From NCBI RefSeq assembly GCF_910592395.1, contig NC_088318.1, positions 744,001 through 808,000 on the forward strand: DNA of 64,000 bases, written 5' to 3'. Position 1 is the first letter of the stretch, and each line of letters opens with the position of its first letter. Made by a program: the position numbers and the translations under genes. Under the pieces are notes generated by a model, which was not told the origin of the DNA, searched no databases, and saw only the letters and a list, made by a program, of their open reading frames with translations. The DNA is from Lineus longissimus (lineage: Eukaryota > Nemertea > Pilidiophora > Heteronemertea > Lineidae). Below are positions 49,401 through 60,989 of this stretch, in pieces.

Positions 49401-52400
49401 TGCATGAGCGCATGTTAGCCTGCTTGACCCGAAGTTCCGCGCCAGCCTTGCACATGACTTCGAAGCATCAATACTGTCCTCCACTCCATGGGTGCAGCAG
49501 GTCTTGTCTCCCATTCTCAGGCGGGCCACTGATGAAATGAACATCAAGTAATCATGAAATTACGACCGCTGTTACAGTCTGAATGGTTTGAAGTGTCCAT
49601 GTCATTGTGAATATCTACCATAATACCACAGCAAGATAAAGGATATCTTATTTAAGTTTCTGTCCGTCAATAATGAGATATCTGCTGGGACTCACACGTT
49701 TGCTTTAGATTTACAATCAGGCTACTGGCAGATACGTCTGGCTACTGGGGACAAAGAGAATACGGCATTCCCGACCACACAGGGCATATTCCAACTATAG
49801 CATCGTGGTTCTCCAAGACTCAACGAACAACTTACTAATGTCTCTAACTGTCTCTAAGATGTCCCGTCGTCTCCTGAAGCCATGTTGTGAGCATCCCTCT
49901 GTGTGCCTCCTTGTAGAGACCATGTTACCTGAAGTGGCAATGATGCTTAGGCCAGCTTGCTGTTGAAGAATTAAAAGTATTTAAGCTAAGGAAACAATGA
50001 AGTATGCTCATATTCACCTACCAAACCAAGCCGCTCTGGGGAACATTCAACTTACACGGTCTCTATATGAGATGGGCCTCACTTGCAAATATCAAATATC
50101 AAGTAAGTTTATTGTCGCCTGTGAGGATACAATAAACTGGCGCAAATTGCAAAAAGGACAGCGACAAAAGCAATTAATAGAATCCTGATAGCTTATTCAG
50201 CTGTGCCTTCTGCCTACCTTAAACACGTCTGAGGTGTCCCTGCCACCACCTGGCCCACACCCTATGTCCATCTCTAACATCTTATTAAACATCTGAAATG
50301 GAAAAAGATGGGGTTTTAAGCAACGCACAACAGAAGATACGAATGGACTTTCATACCGACGATGGCTAATTTCATTCTGTTTTTGTATTTTCAGTCTTTT
50401 TCATCTTGGGCAAAGAGCGTCCCGAATCACTTCCATTCTCGACTTTGAATGTCTATTGTCAAATTAGATTCAACTAGGGTCCTTTGTAGGACAAACTATA
50501 TGGTCGTACCTTACTCCTGGTCAGTATGTCTTTCTCACTGAGCAGATAGATAGCCTTGTCCACTCCAAGAATCGAGACAGTCGCGCCCTTGCCTGCATTC
50601 ACAGTGAGTCGAACATTATCCTTTGGAGCGTATTCCTTTCTCTCCCTGTCTACGGTTATCGTGAGCTGGAAAACAAGTTAAACATTTTGTCAAAGGACCA
50701 ATTTTCTAATGCAATATGATACCACGAGAGTTTTCAGAATCGTATAACAAACATACTTACCTTACACATGACTTTGAAAAACTTTCTACTTACCTCATTC
50801 CCACATGACTCGACAATATCTAGCACCAACGAATCACTGATGATCTCGCTGCCACTGACGTAGTAGGCTATCACTCTGGCTTGCGGGGACATAAGGGGGC
50901 TGATCTGTATATTTACATGGGTAGTCCTGTCATTCACTGCTTTCACGAAATGGTGCAGAATCTTGCCTCTAGCGACAACCTTTGTGACAAGGAAAATGAA
51001 ATAAATATCAAACAAAGCAGTTAAATCAATTAGAAGACAAATCTGACATAAACGTGCATGCATTCCCTTAATTCTTAGATTGCAATTACAGAGACTGCTC
51101 TCAAGTAAGCTTGGAGTAGATTGTAGAAGCGGTATGCGACTGGTCCGCGCAACGAGAAATCCCAGAGGCAAAGCCATCCAGGTATACAAGTTATTTGAAA
51201 GGTTATTATCCCATCAAAATGAGTAACGTTACAAATTCAATCAAGCAGAGCTTACCATGAAGTTGACCTTCTTCGTCCCAGCCTTCGTAAAATCTGACTT
51301 GATCTCTTGGACATTGTTGACTCTGATTCCTCTTCCGATGTTGCTCAACTGGAGGAACATGTATTCATTGCTGGCACTTGTGTGGGGGTGGAGTAAGATG
51401 TCGCTGCTTGTTTGATGTATTTGTGGGAACATAGAATCATCTGTCGTCACCTGAATGTTATGAAAGTTCACTGTATTACGTGCTACGACTGCTGGATATG
51501 GGCGGTTCGAAGTGGGATCGGAATGCCTTGTGGTCATCTTTTTCAGAAACCAGTTTCAGAATCTGCAGCAGGGTGCAGATATGAATTGTATCTTAGACCC
51601 CAGTAGTCAAGAATGTCCGTGAATGACACATTCTACTCTCAGTTCGTAATCTGAGGCCATTTTCTTCGAAAGTCAAGCACCCTAATCCGACATGGATAAC
51701 AGGGTAGAAGTCAAGCCCCGCGCTGACATTCACACTGTTACGCACCTTTATTTGTAGTTCTCCTGCATTGACAGGTATATCCACAGTGATGTCCTGCCTC
51801 CCATTCTCATCTGTCTGGTAGTCACTGACCCCGACTTGATTACTGTGAGCACCTTGCTGTATGCCCCCTACCGTGACAAGGGCCTCGACGCGGATAGGGA
51901 CACCACTCGCTGCATTCTTGTTAGGGTTGGTCAGGTCGACCTGTCGAGAAATGCGAAGGGTGCAGAGGATTAGAATTGGAACAACGATCACCAGAGCTAA
52001 TGGTTACTTAAGGTTGCGGTAGCTTCATATCTTTCGAGCTGTTCGTGACCGAACACCTTCTTTATAGGATATGGCTCTGTGTCGTTGCATGGCCCGTAAC
52101 TACACCGATATTGATTGTGTCCTTTTTCAAGAACAACTTTGGTCAGCGAAACTGGTGCCTGAATAAAGGTACTCCAACTGTACGAGATGATATACATGTA
52201 TCTTAAGACCTAAGACTTTGACCTTGACCTAAGACTTTGACCTTGACCTTGTCTGAAACTTGCGAATGTGTTGGCAGAATATGAATGGCAACAACCAAAA
52301 TCTCACCTTAATTGTAAAGGGCAGACCAGGCCTGTGAAACTTAGGCATCCTCTCATAGGAGATGACGAAGGGACTCTTCACGAAGACGGCTGATGAGTCC

Positions 52401-55400
52401 ATGGCACTCTCTTGCTTCCCAGTGGCTCCCTCTGTCACTGTCACCTTCACCAATAACCGCGACCCTTCTTCAGGGAACCAGTTGTTGCCGAATTGATGTC
52501 TTGTTATTGATTCAACGTGCTCGTCCAGATCCTGGAACAAAATTAAGTTGATGATGGACTATATAAAATACGCTGAATGACCCAAAGGTTAATTGAATTT
52601 CAGAAAATGACGGTCAAAGGTGCCCCACTGCAGGCCTTTGCATCAGCTTGTCGAAGTTCTCACTCGGTTGCTTGAATGATCGACACTGTTACTCATGCAA
52701 ACGGTGAACGGTCCGAGAGTTCTCAGGTCCGATTTGTGTTTTTTTTTGGTCAAACTAGCATATTGCACTTACATCTATTGGTCTGAAGCCAATGTAGATC
52801 TCAATGCCGTCAGAAAGCAGGTAGAAGGAAGCAGTACCTTGGCCTTTGACTGGTGTACCGAAAACGTAACTGAAAACAGAATGATTAACTGATAGTAAAA
52901 TCAACGTCAATGCTTTTTTCGCCGACATGTTCAGACTTTAGCAGAACTGAAGGATTTCTTGGCTGTAGATTCCAACCAGCTGGAGAGGTAAACAGAGTCA
53001 GTAGACGTGATAGAGCTGTGATGCACTTTTTAAACACTATCAGAGCGCTTTTGTTGCATATGATGTTCGCAATGTACGCAACAAACTTAACATTCCTAGT
53101 TGTTCCATGGCAATTCAGATTCAGGTGTCATCCATTCCTAGTTCCATCAACAGCATTTTGCAATCCAAACACCGTAGATTCTATCTATCTATCAATCACC
53201 GCGCCCCTAAACTGAAGTAAATGATGTCGGAAACGAGACTTACTTTGCAGTTATCTTGAACTGGACTTCCGCCTGCGACGAGAGGATATAATCATCTAAG
53301 ATTTTTACTTGTACAGAAAATGTTGGCAACACTGCAAAGAAAAACGAATGCCATTATAAGTTAAACGAGACCCTTTTCAATTAGCTGTTGGCTTTACAAA
53401 ACTAGCCTTGCCTCATACACACGATCGGAAACAAACAGCAAATGTGATTCTGGTAAATGATGCATACCGTATTCCTTGACTTCAAATTCTCTGGTCGTTT
53501 TTGTAGTCGAGGGCTGCAATGTGTCCCTGTAACTTGCTTGAAGTGTCCAGTTTCCAAAGGTCAAAATCTTTGGAAGTAGGAAGTCTTCCGTCACGAAACC
53601 ATTTGTAGCCTTTCGGTTAGGAAAGCGTTTGATCACGTCGCCGTTTGGATTCTGAAATCAATTCAAAGCAATTATCAGCACCCCGCTGTACGCACGGAAA
53701 CAATCAAGAACACCACGCTTGTGACTGGAGTGAACAAAATGTTTTGTACGCTTACTCTCAAGAAGGCTGCGTCGAACCGGTTTATTTAGGTGTTTCTATC
53801 CGATATTCCCACTCACCAATTCTTACGGAAACATATATTGACAAATGTTCCTGTGTGTTTGCCTTTGGCAGCACTATACTGTTGATGTGTCGGCCGATTT
53901 ATAGCAGAAGGCTTATATAAGTGCACTCTTCACTGATAATGTTTTCCGTTCGGAAATCTGGTAACATCAGGAAGAAAACGACTGACGATGTACTTACTAT
54001 GACATCTAGAGAGATCGCGAGGTTTGAAGGCTTCATTTCGGAATTGAGAGAAACTACTCGGATACGGACTGGAAAGAAGATGTTAACATTGCAACACCCA
54101 TCCTGATCATTTATCTCTTGCTCGTACCCAAGGCAATTAAGGGCCATCCTTTCCAACGAATGTCGTGGTGGCTTTAGCAAATAGACATAGTGTCTACTTT
54201 AATTATCATATTACGGTAGCGAGTAGACATGCAACAACGAACTTCCACCTCATGAGTAACGGAGAAGACACCGTTGGCTCTCTGGGTTGCCCTTCCGACC
54301 TATGTCTCGGTTACCACAGAGTAGTTCAGACTTACCCGCTTCATGTGGATTGTAGAGAGGTTTGTCTGTTTGCAGGAAGAGATAGCCTGACTTCTTGGAG
54401 AGTAAGATGACCGATTCTTTCCTGAAGCCGAGGGCCTGACATTCGGCTACCAGGTAGACATAGGTCTGCTGTGATCCTTGAGGGATGTCCCCCCAGCCCA
54501 CTCGCATGGTCACCTTCTTACTCTCATCTGGAATAAATGGGGTTGAGATATACTAAGATGGTGTCGGCCGGGGAGCTAGATACATGAAGGATCATGAGCT
54601 TAGGTTTGCTGTAAACCTGTAAGCCTTGGGGAACGGGGAAGCTGTGTACCTTGGGGAACTATTGCTATTGGAGGAAATCATGCCAACGCAGTATACAGTG
54701 CATTGAATAAATTATTTGTCAAAATGATGGCATAGTCTTCATAGAATTCAAATGTATATACAAATGTAGAGAGAACGCAGCGGCTGGGGTGGAATTTCAG
54801 ATCATCGGCATTGTAACAACAAAACGACGGGAATGTTCTGGTTGGGTCTGGCCTCACCTGTTCCCACACTGATAGTTTTCTCTGAGAACCTTTGCCCCCT
54901 ATCGGGATAGTTCTCGAGGTAGACCTTGACTGTTGCCGGGCTGTTCTGGGTGTGATGCAGCGTAACCCAAACATCCTCATCAGAATTCACCCTCAGCAGA
55001 TTCGGCGAGGCGACGAATAGGTTTGAGCTGAAAGGAGAATTAAACTTAGCGTCGGATCGGACTGTGAGACTTTCATAAACCCAGAAGGTGGCCTAAAATG
55101 TGATTTAGTTCTTGTTGTCATTCGGGGTATTTTGACAGTTGTAGTATATTATCGAAAAGTTTGAATTAATTAGAGACCATGTCTCACTAGCATTTTAAGG
55201 TTATTTTGCGTTATAAACCTTCACGGTCAACCTCGTTTTGTTGATTTGTCATATCACCAGTTATCTGCGGACAACGGCTAATTCTCAAAGGGATATACAC
55301 GTACAATAAGGGGAATCTTAATCCGGTATGTGTTTTTGTAGTTGAATTTTATCACCAAAAATATCAATTGTGTCAATATACATGTTATATGCTAAAAAAA

Positions 55401-55903
55401 TATGAATAGTACATGTAAATGTACAGGCAGGTCCTGAGTCTAGCTGATTTTAGACCAGATGGAAACGGTTTAAAATAGATATTATTGGCCAAAAAATAGA
55501 ACTAAGCAGGTTTCAAATGAGATATTCGACAGCATGGTTTTGCCTTTTGCTCTTTTTATTCCAAATTTCCCACATGAAATACTATCTGTGTGGTAAACTG
55601 ATTGTTTGATGCTTCTGATCACTGAGGATAGATTATAAGGATAGATAGTAGGTCTACGGGTATCTTTTGGTGTCACAAATGCACATTCTCCAATAAAGCC
55701 AAATGTAAGAAATGACCTGTGTTGTGTTGCCGACAGGACAAATTTCGGTTGATCAATTTGTGGTACCAGCCAGGCCCTCCCTTTTTTGTCCATGTATGTT
55801 ACAGGCGGGGGAGTAAAATGACTCAAACCTACCTTGCATGGGTCTCACAGGTCGCAGCAAAAAGCCATAAAACGGCCAGAATCCACGCAGGACCTGTCCA
55901 CAT
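40442..55903 (-). CDS. C3: Complement component C3-like thioester protein
   Basis: The model has 34 exons and 1,722 codons plus stop, with every phase closing; human C3 has 1,663 residues. Exon coordinates are given in two separate entries. C3 is the central secreted opsonin of complement: convertases release an anaphylatoxin and the thioester binds covalently to targets. The signal peptide (MWTGPAWILAVLWLFAATC) is followed by macroglobulin domains (to about residue 635), furin-type RRRR (664-667), a six-Cys anaphylatoxin domain (687-724), the alpha chain, thioester GCGEQ (1013-1017), catalytic-type His1131 in VMHKEM, the receptor-binding MG8 domain and a C345C/netrin domain ending at RRGCGQ. 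Anaphylatoxin and C345C domains separate it from A2M, CD109 and insect TEPs. C3 versus C4/C5 is settled only by the thioester (absent in C5) and the single RRRR site. Confidence 0.95.
40694..40864. repeat. Tandem duplication in the last C3-like intron
   Basis: Two copies start with CCTAGAGACTGT at about 40695 and 40788. Each continues through a CACAAxCAGGACxGGACATT block to GAAACxGTAxGTGTACTC. The period is about 93 bp. The block resembles part of the nearby minisatellite unit (CACAACCAGACC), so the two may share an origin. Confidence 0.7.
46613..46877 (-). other. C3-like thioester exon
   Basis: The exon encodes KLPTGCGEQNMITMGP, with Cys1014 and Gln1017 forming the internal thioester. The next exon (46256-46427) supplies His1131 in VVMHKEML at the place of the C3 catalytic His, which favours hydroxyl targets in families that keep it. 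Confidence 0.92.
47844..47977. repeat. Tandem duplication, 63-bp unit, in a C3-like intron
   Basis: Unit one (47844-47906) and unit two (47907-47977) share ATAAATCTCAxGCAGGCTAA and GGTCATGTATTCATAACGGT. The second copy carries a short insertion. Confidence 0.85.
49373..49959 (-). other. C3-like furin site and anaphylatoxin-coding exons
   Basis: Exon 14 (49836-49959) encodes QAGLSIIA at its start, matching DAGLTF of C3, and FRRRRD at residues 663-668, the beta/alpha processing site. Exon 15 (49373-49528) encodes CC, C, C, CC in the anaphylatoxin spacing (C687, C688, C702, C716, C723, C724). The likely C3a C-terminus is Arg735 in AASR|GRSD, aligned with LGLAR|SNLD of C3, so the released peptide would be about 68 residues, shorter than human C3a (77). 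Confidence 0.88.
49633..49845 (+). mobile_element. Ty3/Gypsy reverse transcriptase relic inside the C3-like gene
   Basis: The plus strand, opposite to the host gene, encodes FALDLQSGYWQIRLATGDKE then TAFPTTQGIFQL (frame of 49696), the RT palm block of Gypsy elements (usually STLDLxSGYWQIxL...KTAFxTxxGLFEF). It is preceded in frame by KIKDILFKF. A stop at 49798 and degraded downstream sequence (about GSPRLNEQL) mark a dead fragment. It lies between exons 14 and 15 and overlaps the donor end of exon 14. No LTR was seen. Confidence 0.8.
52057..52158 (-). other. Candidate in-frame cassette exon of the C3-like gene
   Basis: Between exons 8 and 9 a good acceptor (CCTTTATTCAG) opens a 102-bp phase-0 stretch ending at AAG|GTGTTC. 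It would insert 34 residues (starts APVSLTKVVLEKGHNQYRC). The donor is weak. No counterpart occurs in vertebrate C3 at this place, and exon 8 joins exon 9 perfectly without it. It may be a chance open frame. Confidence 0.2.
52206..52249. repeat. Short tandem repeat CCTAAGACTTTGACCTTGA
   Basis: About two and a half copies of a 19 to 20-bp unit occur within a C3-like intron. Confidence 0.8.
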
Positions 55904-56888
55904 CCTTCTTCCGTCTATCAAATATAAGTTATGAATGACCTGGCCTTAAATCCCGGATTCTCACAGTAAGATAACACATTTAAGAGAAAAGTGACGTATG
56001 CTATTACATAACATGCACTATCCTTTGTGTCAGGTGATATCCAAGAATTTAAACTGGTGGGTGAAGTTCTCATAGATAACGACGAGTGTTGATGGGGTCG
56101 GCGTCATCAGGCCAATCCGGCTGATGATCCGGGGATAGGGTGGGGTTTTCAAGTCATTCGTTAAGAAAAAACAATCATTGCATGAACGTCGCAAATTGGA
56201 CAAACCGGTCCTTACTTCTTGTTGCCTGGTGACGTCACGTTCGCCGGTTACACCGTTATCTATGAACCCCTCGTGAGTACGCCCGAGGGCTGATACGGGT
56301 TCGAGGTCATGATACAAGGGGCTGATACGGCTCTGCTCATAGGATAACATCTAAATATCAGCTATGTATAACCTCAGCAGTTCAAGTTCGACCAGCTTTT
56401 TCAGCGTCACATAATTTGACCTTATTTGATCTAACGACTGTTGACAAATAAATGCGTCCAGATATATCTATTGGTGTTCTCAGAAGTTCACGCAAGGGTG
56501 ATTGCTGATATTCTTATTATTGAATGCCTCTTATCAACACTGGCTAGACATAAACATAGATAATCATATGAATGATGGCCTTTTGTGGCATGGAATACAT
56601 ATGAAAATAACTTGTCACCGCTGTTCAAGCACGAGTCCTCAATGTAATGTCCTTATGTAGCGCCATTCAGTTGCCGGTATCCTTGCAAACATTTTAACTG
56701 TTCCGGACACTAGGTTAAAGCAGCTGCGGGAGGCTGTCTGCCAAAAAAGTAGCGCAGGACTACACTTTCCGTAAGATGTCTTGGGTGCTTTGAAAAGAAA
56801 AAAGACATCATCAACAGGCCCGCGACGGCCCTGACGATATCTGTTTGCTAACAGGAGTCCTGCCGTCCGATATTCTCAAAGGGAAAAC
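55904..56888. promoter_or_regulatory. Head-to-head intergenic region, likely promoters of both genes
   Basis: The C3-like gene starts leftward at 55903 and the kinase gene rightward at 56889, leaving about 985 bp with no exon I can defend. Core promoters of both genes, or upstream noncoding exons, should lie here. No TATA box stands out. Confidence 0.45.
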
Positions 56889-59800
56889 ATGTTTGTAGAG
56901 ATGGCTTCGTCGCTTGGGGAGGTTACCGAGCTGGGCGTGACTGTGAGCCCCCACTCCATTCCGGAGGACGCCCACCAGGTTCTCAGTCTTATCAGGAACA
57001 ACTGGAGGCGAGAAGATGTCAGGTTCAAGGTAAGATTGTAATCATCAGTATAGTGTAACTTGATGCATCTAGTTACTAAAACACGATTTTCTGCATTAGT
57101 GGCCGTTATTGCATCAGCATTACTCACAGGAAGGACATAAGTCAGTGAAGATGTTTCTAAATAATATATCGCGAATACCCTAAATAAATCGTCCTTCTCT
57201 TTTCAGCCAATCGGCGAGACAGGCCACATCAACTCCATGACAGTCTGTTACGTCACAGCGGACATGGCGGATGCGGTGGTCCTGCGCGTGTTTGAAGCAG
57301 CATACGAGTTTGTCATGGACAGGAAGAGAGAGATCCAGTGCACGAGACTACTCCATCATCTCCGTATCTCCCCTCGGTTGCTTTGTACTTTCAACAACGG
57401 TGTTTGTTTTGAGTACGTCAACGCAGGGAGGTTTCAATTTAAGGATCTTTCTCCTTTTCGGAATGTCAAATTAGCCAGGTATGTGTAAGACAAGATTAAA
57501 AAAGCGGTCAAGGCAATTGCTTCACACTGGCTTATTTACATCTTGAACCTCATGGTCAGATACAACCTTTGAACGGAATAGGGTATATCTAAATACGCAA
57601 CAAAACGTGGTGGTCAAGATGGCTTATTTAGCTATTTCATCCAAGAGATTTCAGACCAGACCAGGAGGATGCTACAAATAGTAGGCCTAATCGTGTAACT
57701 AACCCAGTTTACACAAATAAGACACTTGACAACAGTCTTGCATAGACATATTCAATAACATGAGAATTCTGGCCAAGATGGGCTCACTCTGAATTGTCTT
57801 AATTTGAAATTATCTCCGTCCTCCAGTTATAGGTCACTGACGACAAAGGGCCTCAAAGAATTCGAGGTGTGTAATCGCAACAGGAAGACGGTACAGCGTG
57901 AATTATCGCTCGTCTTTGTTATACTTTTTCAGGGCAGTTGGCCGGGAACTTGCCAGGGTCCATTGCAGGAATACATATGAACTTGCCACCAGTAAATCAT
58001 ATGACATCAGGATGGATCCAGTTCCCTTTGAAAGTCTGCGGAAGCTTCTGGTGAACTGGCCAACAAGTGTAGCGAACCCGGCGGCCAATGAGTTGTAAGT
58101 AAGCCAAGGGTGGTACTGTGAGTTCATTCAGGAATGAGGCAGGCAAGAGCTTTTTAAGACACATCCATGAGCAGAAGATTTTCCCAACATATTGAATGGA
58201 AAACAGCAAAAACTCAGCGAAATAAACCCCTGGTCCATCAACCCAAATGCATCGAATGTGTAGCTCTAATCCCTTTGGTCTCTACAGTAATGTACCTCAT
58301 CGATCATCTGAATACAGGGCGGTATTCATACTCCAAGGGTATGGATATTGCATCATCGCTTTCCAAATGTCAGGTTCCAAAAAGGTTATCCACCCCTCGA
58401 TGAGTTGAGTTCGGAAGTGGAATCGGTGATATGTGTGATCGAGAAGATGGACCAGCCTCTTGTCTTCACCCACAACGACGCCAACCCCTCAAACGTACTC
58501 TACGATAGGCTCAAAGATAAAGCAACATTAGTCGACTACGAGTTGTGTGGATTCGGTCCGGCTACCTACGATTTAGCCGTCTTTTTAGAGTTCTCGGCGA
58601 CCGGTAAGTAATCATAAAGATGGGAACACACAGAGGTAAATGTCCACGTGATCATGGTGCAGGCGTCTTTAAACTCATACAGAAACAAGTGTCTGATTTT
58701 GTTGGCATCAGTTTCAATTGTCAATGTCAAAAAACAGAACGACACGATATCGCGGTCATTACGCTCATGTTCCCTTGCCGGTTGCCGCCCACTTAAACGC
58801 TGTTTCGAGGGGATCGATGTTAATAAGATTCAACCTGATAACCTCTTGATAAGACAGTAGGAAGTAAGGCCTAGGTGCATTGGGCTTGACCTGAATTCTT
58901 TTACTAACGGCGAAGTAAATTGGAAAAAAAACGTAATGGTAATGTGAAAACCAACCGGGTTTATTTCAGACTTGCTTTAGGAGTCCACCGATAGGGTTAG
59001 GAGTGATGTAGTCGAGCCTACTACTGTCTGTGATTCATCGCTCTCACACAGGCCTGACTGGGGAGGGGTTATTCTGACAGTCTGACATGCTGGTCCTTGG
59101 AGCACAGTTTTCTCTCGTGTTGCAGGTTTACATCCCGATATCGACAACAACCGTCACACTGAAGCATACCAAAAATCCTTCCTGAGAGAGTATTTAGAGA
59201 CAAAGAGAGGATTAGATCACGCGGGTTGTGACGTCACTGATGACGATGTGAACAGATTGTACGCCATGACTTCAAAGACCATGCTGGTAAGGTGAAATAG
59301 CATGCACTGTTATCCTTCGCGGTTATTTACTTGTCTTTCAATTTCACTGCGCAAATAGCACATCATTTAAATCTTTCAGCCTTCTTTTAAAATGGGTGCA
59401 ACTCCAACTCTGGACAATCGGCACAGTTTCCCTCACCAAATGCGAGTAACTGGTGATATTTATTTTGTTGACAGATATAATGTAAAGTGAGGTAATGTCG
59501 ATTGGCTTTAAAGACACTAAATCCACTCACAATTTTGTCAAAAATGTCAATACTTTCCGCAGTCAAAGTTCAACAGTCGGTCCTAATACTTCCTTGTGTT
59601 TCTTTCAAATCTGAAGACTGGTGATTGGATAGATTCAAAGGAATGCGCCGGTGAATAAGAATCAGGGGCCTCTGATTGGCTTTGTCCAATTCGATCAAGG
59701 CGGTGAATTTCAGAACTGTTGTAATGAAGATGTTTTGTGTTGCAGTTGTTCTATCTGATGTTCGGCCTCGCAATGGTCTACCAGGCGGCCAGACCGGCTA

Positions 59801-60232
59801 GTCATGGTGTAGACCCAACAATGTTTATGAGGTAGAGGTAACAACTCCTCCTTTAACACTCAAAACCAGCAGCACGTGAAAATGTTTGGCAGTGACATTT
59901 CTCAGTAAAAGTTCTTGATTATATCATGCAAACACTTATCAGATTAGCAATACTCGTTTTATTACGATTTGAACGTATGTAGACCCACATCTTGCTTGAT
60001 TCTAACTTTCAACTGTACTCAACCCCAACTGCTACGTAGAATAAATTTCTCTTTGCAATTGTGTCTGGGTGATGGAAGACTTCGAAACCTTGAATAATAA
60101 GGAATATGCTGTTTGAAGTTTTGCAAGGTCCCTGATCAAATGCCTCATTCGTTTTGCAGGTTGGCGATTTCAAGATGGGAATGGTACAAGCAGCACAGAG
60201 ACGAACTTCTGACAACACCAATTCCCGAATAG
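56889..60232 (+). CDS. Choline/ethanolamine kinase-like protein, copy 1
   Basis: Seven exons: 56889-57029, 57207-57478, 57933-58094, 58374-58603, 59126-59286, 59746-59831 and 60160-60232. They give 374 codons plus stop, in phase. The fold is the APH/choline-kinase type. Ethanolamine kinases phosphorylate ethanolamine with ATP in the cytosol, the first step of the CDP-ethanolamine route. Evidence: glycine-rich GETGHINS (from about residue 50), the family block SPRLLCTFNNGVCFEYV, Brenner motif HND with Asn (His225, Asp227, Asn232) and VDYE (Asp246). The usual GNHFxE segment after the second Asp is replaced by LAVFLEF, so this is a divergent branch and the substrate is uncertain. ATG 56889 is used; the in-frame ATG at 56901 (MASSLGEV) aligns with the start of copy 2 and may be the true one. 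Confidence 0.82.
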
Positions 60233-60387
60233 GCATCAGCGATATAAAAAAACCTCGAAGACAAACATGATCGATGAACGGCCGCTAAATGTTATAAAAA
60301 AGAGATAATTACAACAAGATGTACCTGAGGATGTTTCCACCTGAACACTTCTGCCCAAACCAGATTAGTCTCCAATTGACTTTCCTC

Positions 60388-60393
60388 AATAAA
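60388..60393 (+). terminator. Poly(A) signal AATAAA for kinase copy 1
   Basis: The canonical hexamer lies about 155 nt after the copy 1 stop codon. Confidence 0.55.
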
Positions 60394-60989
60394 TTCTTAC
60401 TGCCTCTGTTGCTAATGCCAAAGTTCGAAGTACCGATGCAGATAATCTTGTGTATTCTCACTTTCAAAATACTCCCTGCTTGCCTTGCCAACTCTTTCTT
60501 TTACAAAGTAAACTGTTGTACATAATGAAACATAAGATGTTCAGCCCAATTATTGCCATCAAAAATACATCTAACTCGTTTATCGTTTCAAATGTATGAT
60601 CTTCTTAGGAAAGGGAATATAAAGAGGTATATGTAGTTCAGACTAAGTTACACAAAGTCGCCAATAAGGGTCGATTTACGCGTGTGCGAGAAACACTTCT
60701 AATGCTACAGCTAAATCAAACATACATGCAGGTACCTGTTAGAATACCAAGTTCACCCCCTTGGCTCATACTTCAAGTTTCCCCTTTAAAAGGCGGCAAG
60801 AGAAGAAAATTCGCTAGCCAAAGCCTAGCCTAGCTAAACATCTCTAGTGAACCTGTCACTCCTTTTCTAAAGTCTCGGGTATTCAGGATTGTCATCGATA
60901 TGGCTGCTTATCTATTAAAATACCAGGTAATTTGCTCATTAGATACCTCGCTTTCCCCGGCCCCGGCAGCCTGCTCGTATCCTTCAACA

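Larger units (their letters stand above)
48013..55903 (-). other. C3: C3-like gene exons 1-17
   Basis: Exons in transcript order: 55833-55903, 54858-55027, 54336-54527, 53998-54068, 53468-53651, 53244-53331, 52773-52869, 52307-52531, 51746-51940, 51256-51450, 50794-50979, 50510-50665, 50218-50292, 49836-49959, 49373-49528, 48820-48958 and 48013-48376. They cover the signal peptide, MG1 to MG6, the RRRR exon (14), the anaphylatoxin exon (15) and the start of the alpha chain, where exon 17 encodes DSITTWVISG, the C3 family's DSITTWE equivalent. Each boundary was chosen by GT-AG and by the phase of its neighbour. Confidence 0.88.

Noticed and set aside
49997..50188. 63-codon plus-strand open frame within the C3-like gene
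   Set aside because: Lies in an intron beside the Gypsy relic, with no RT or other motif of its own.
60900..60989. Upstream in-frame ATG extending kinase copy 2 by 30 residues
   Set aside because: The paralogue aligns with the ATG at 60990, and the extension has no conserved content; kept only as an alternative start.
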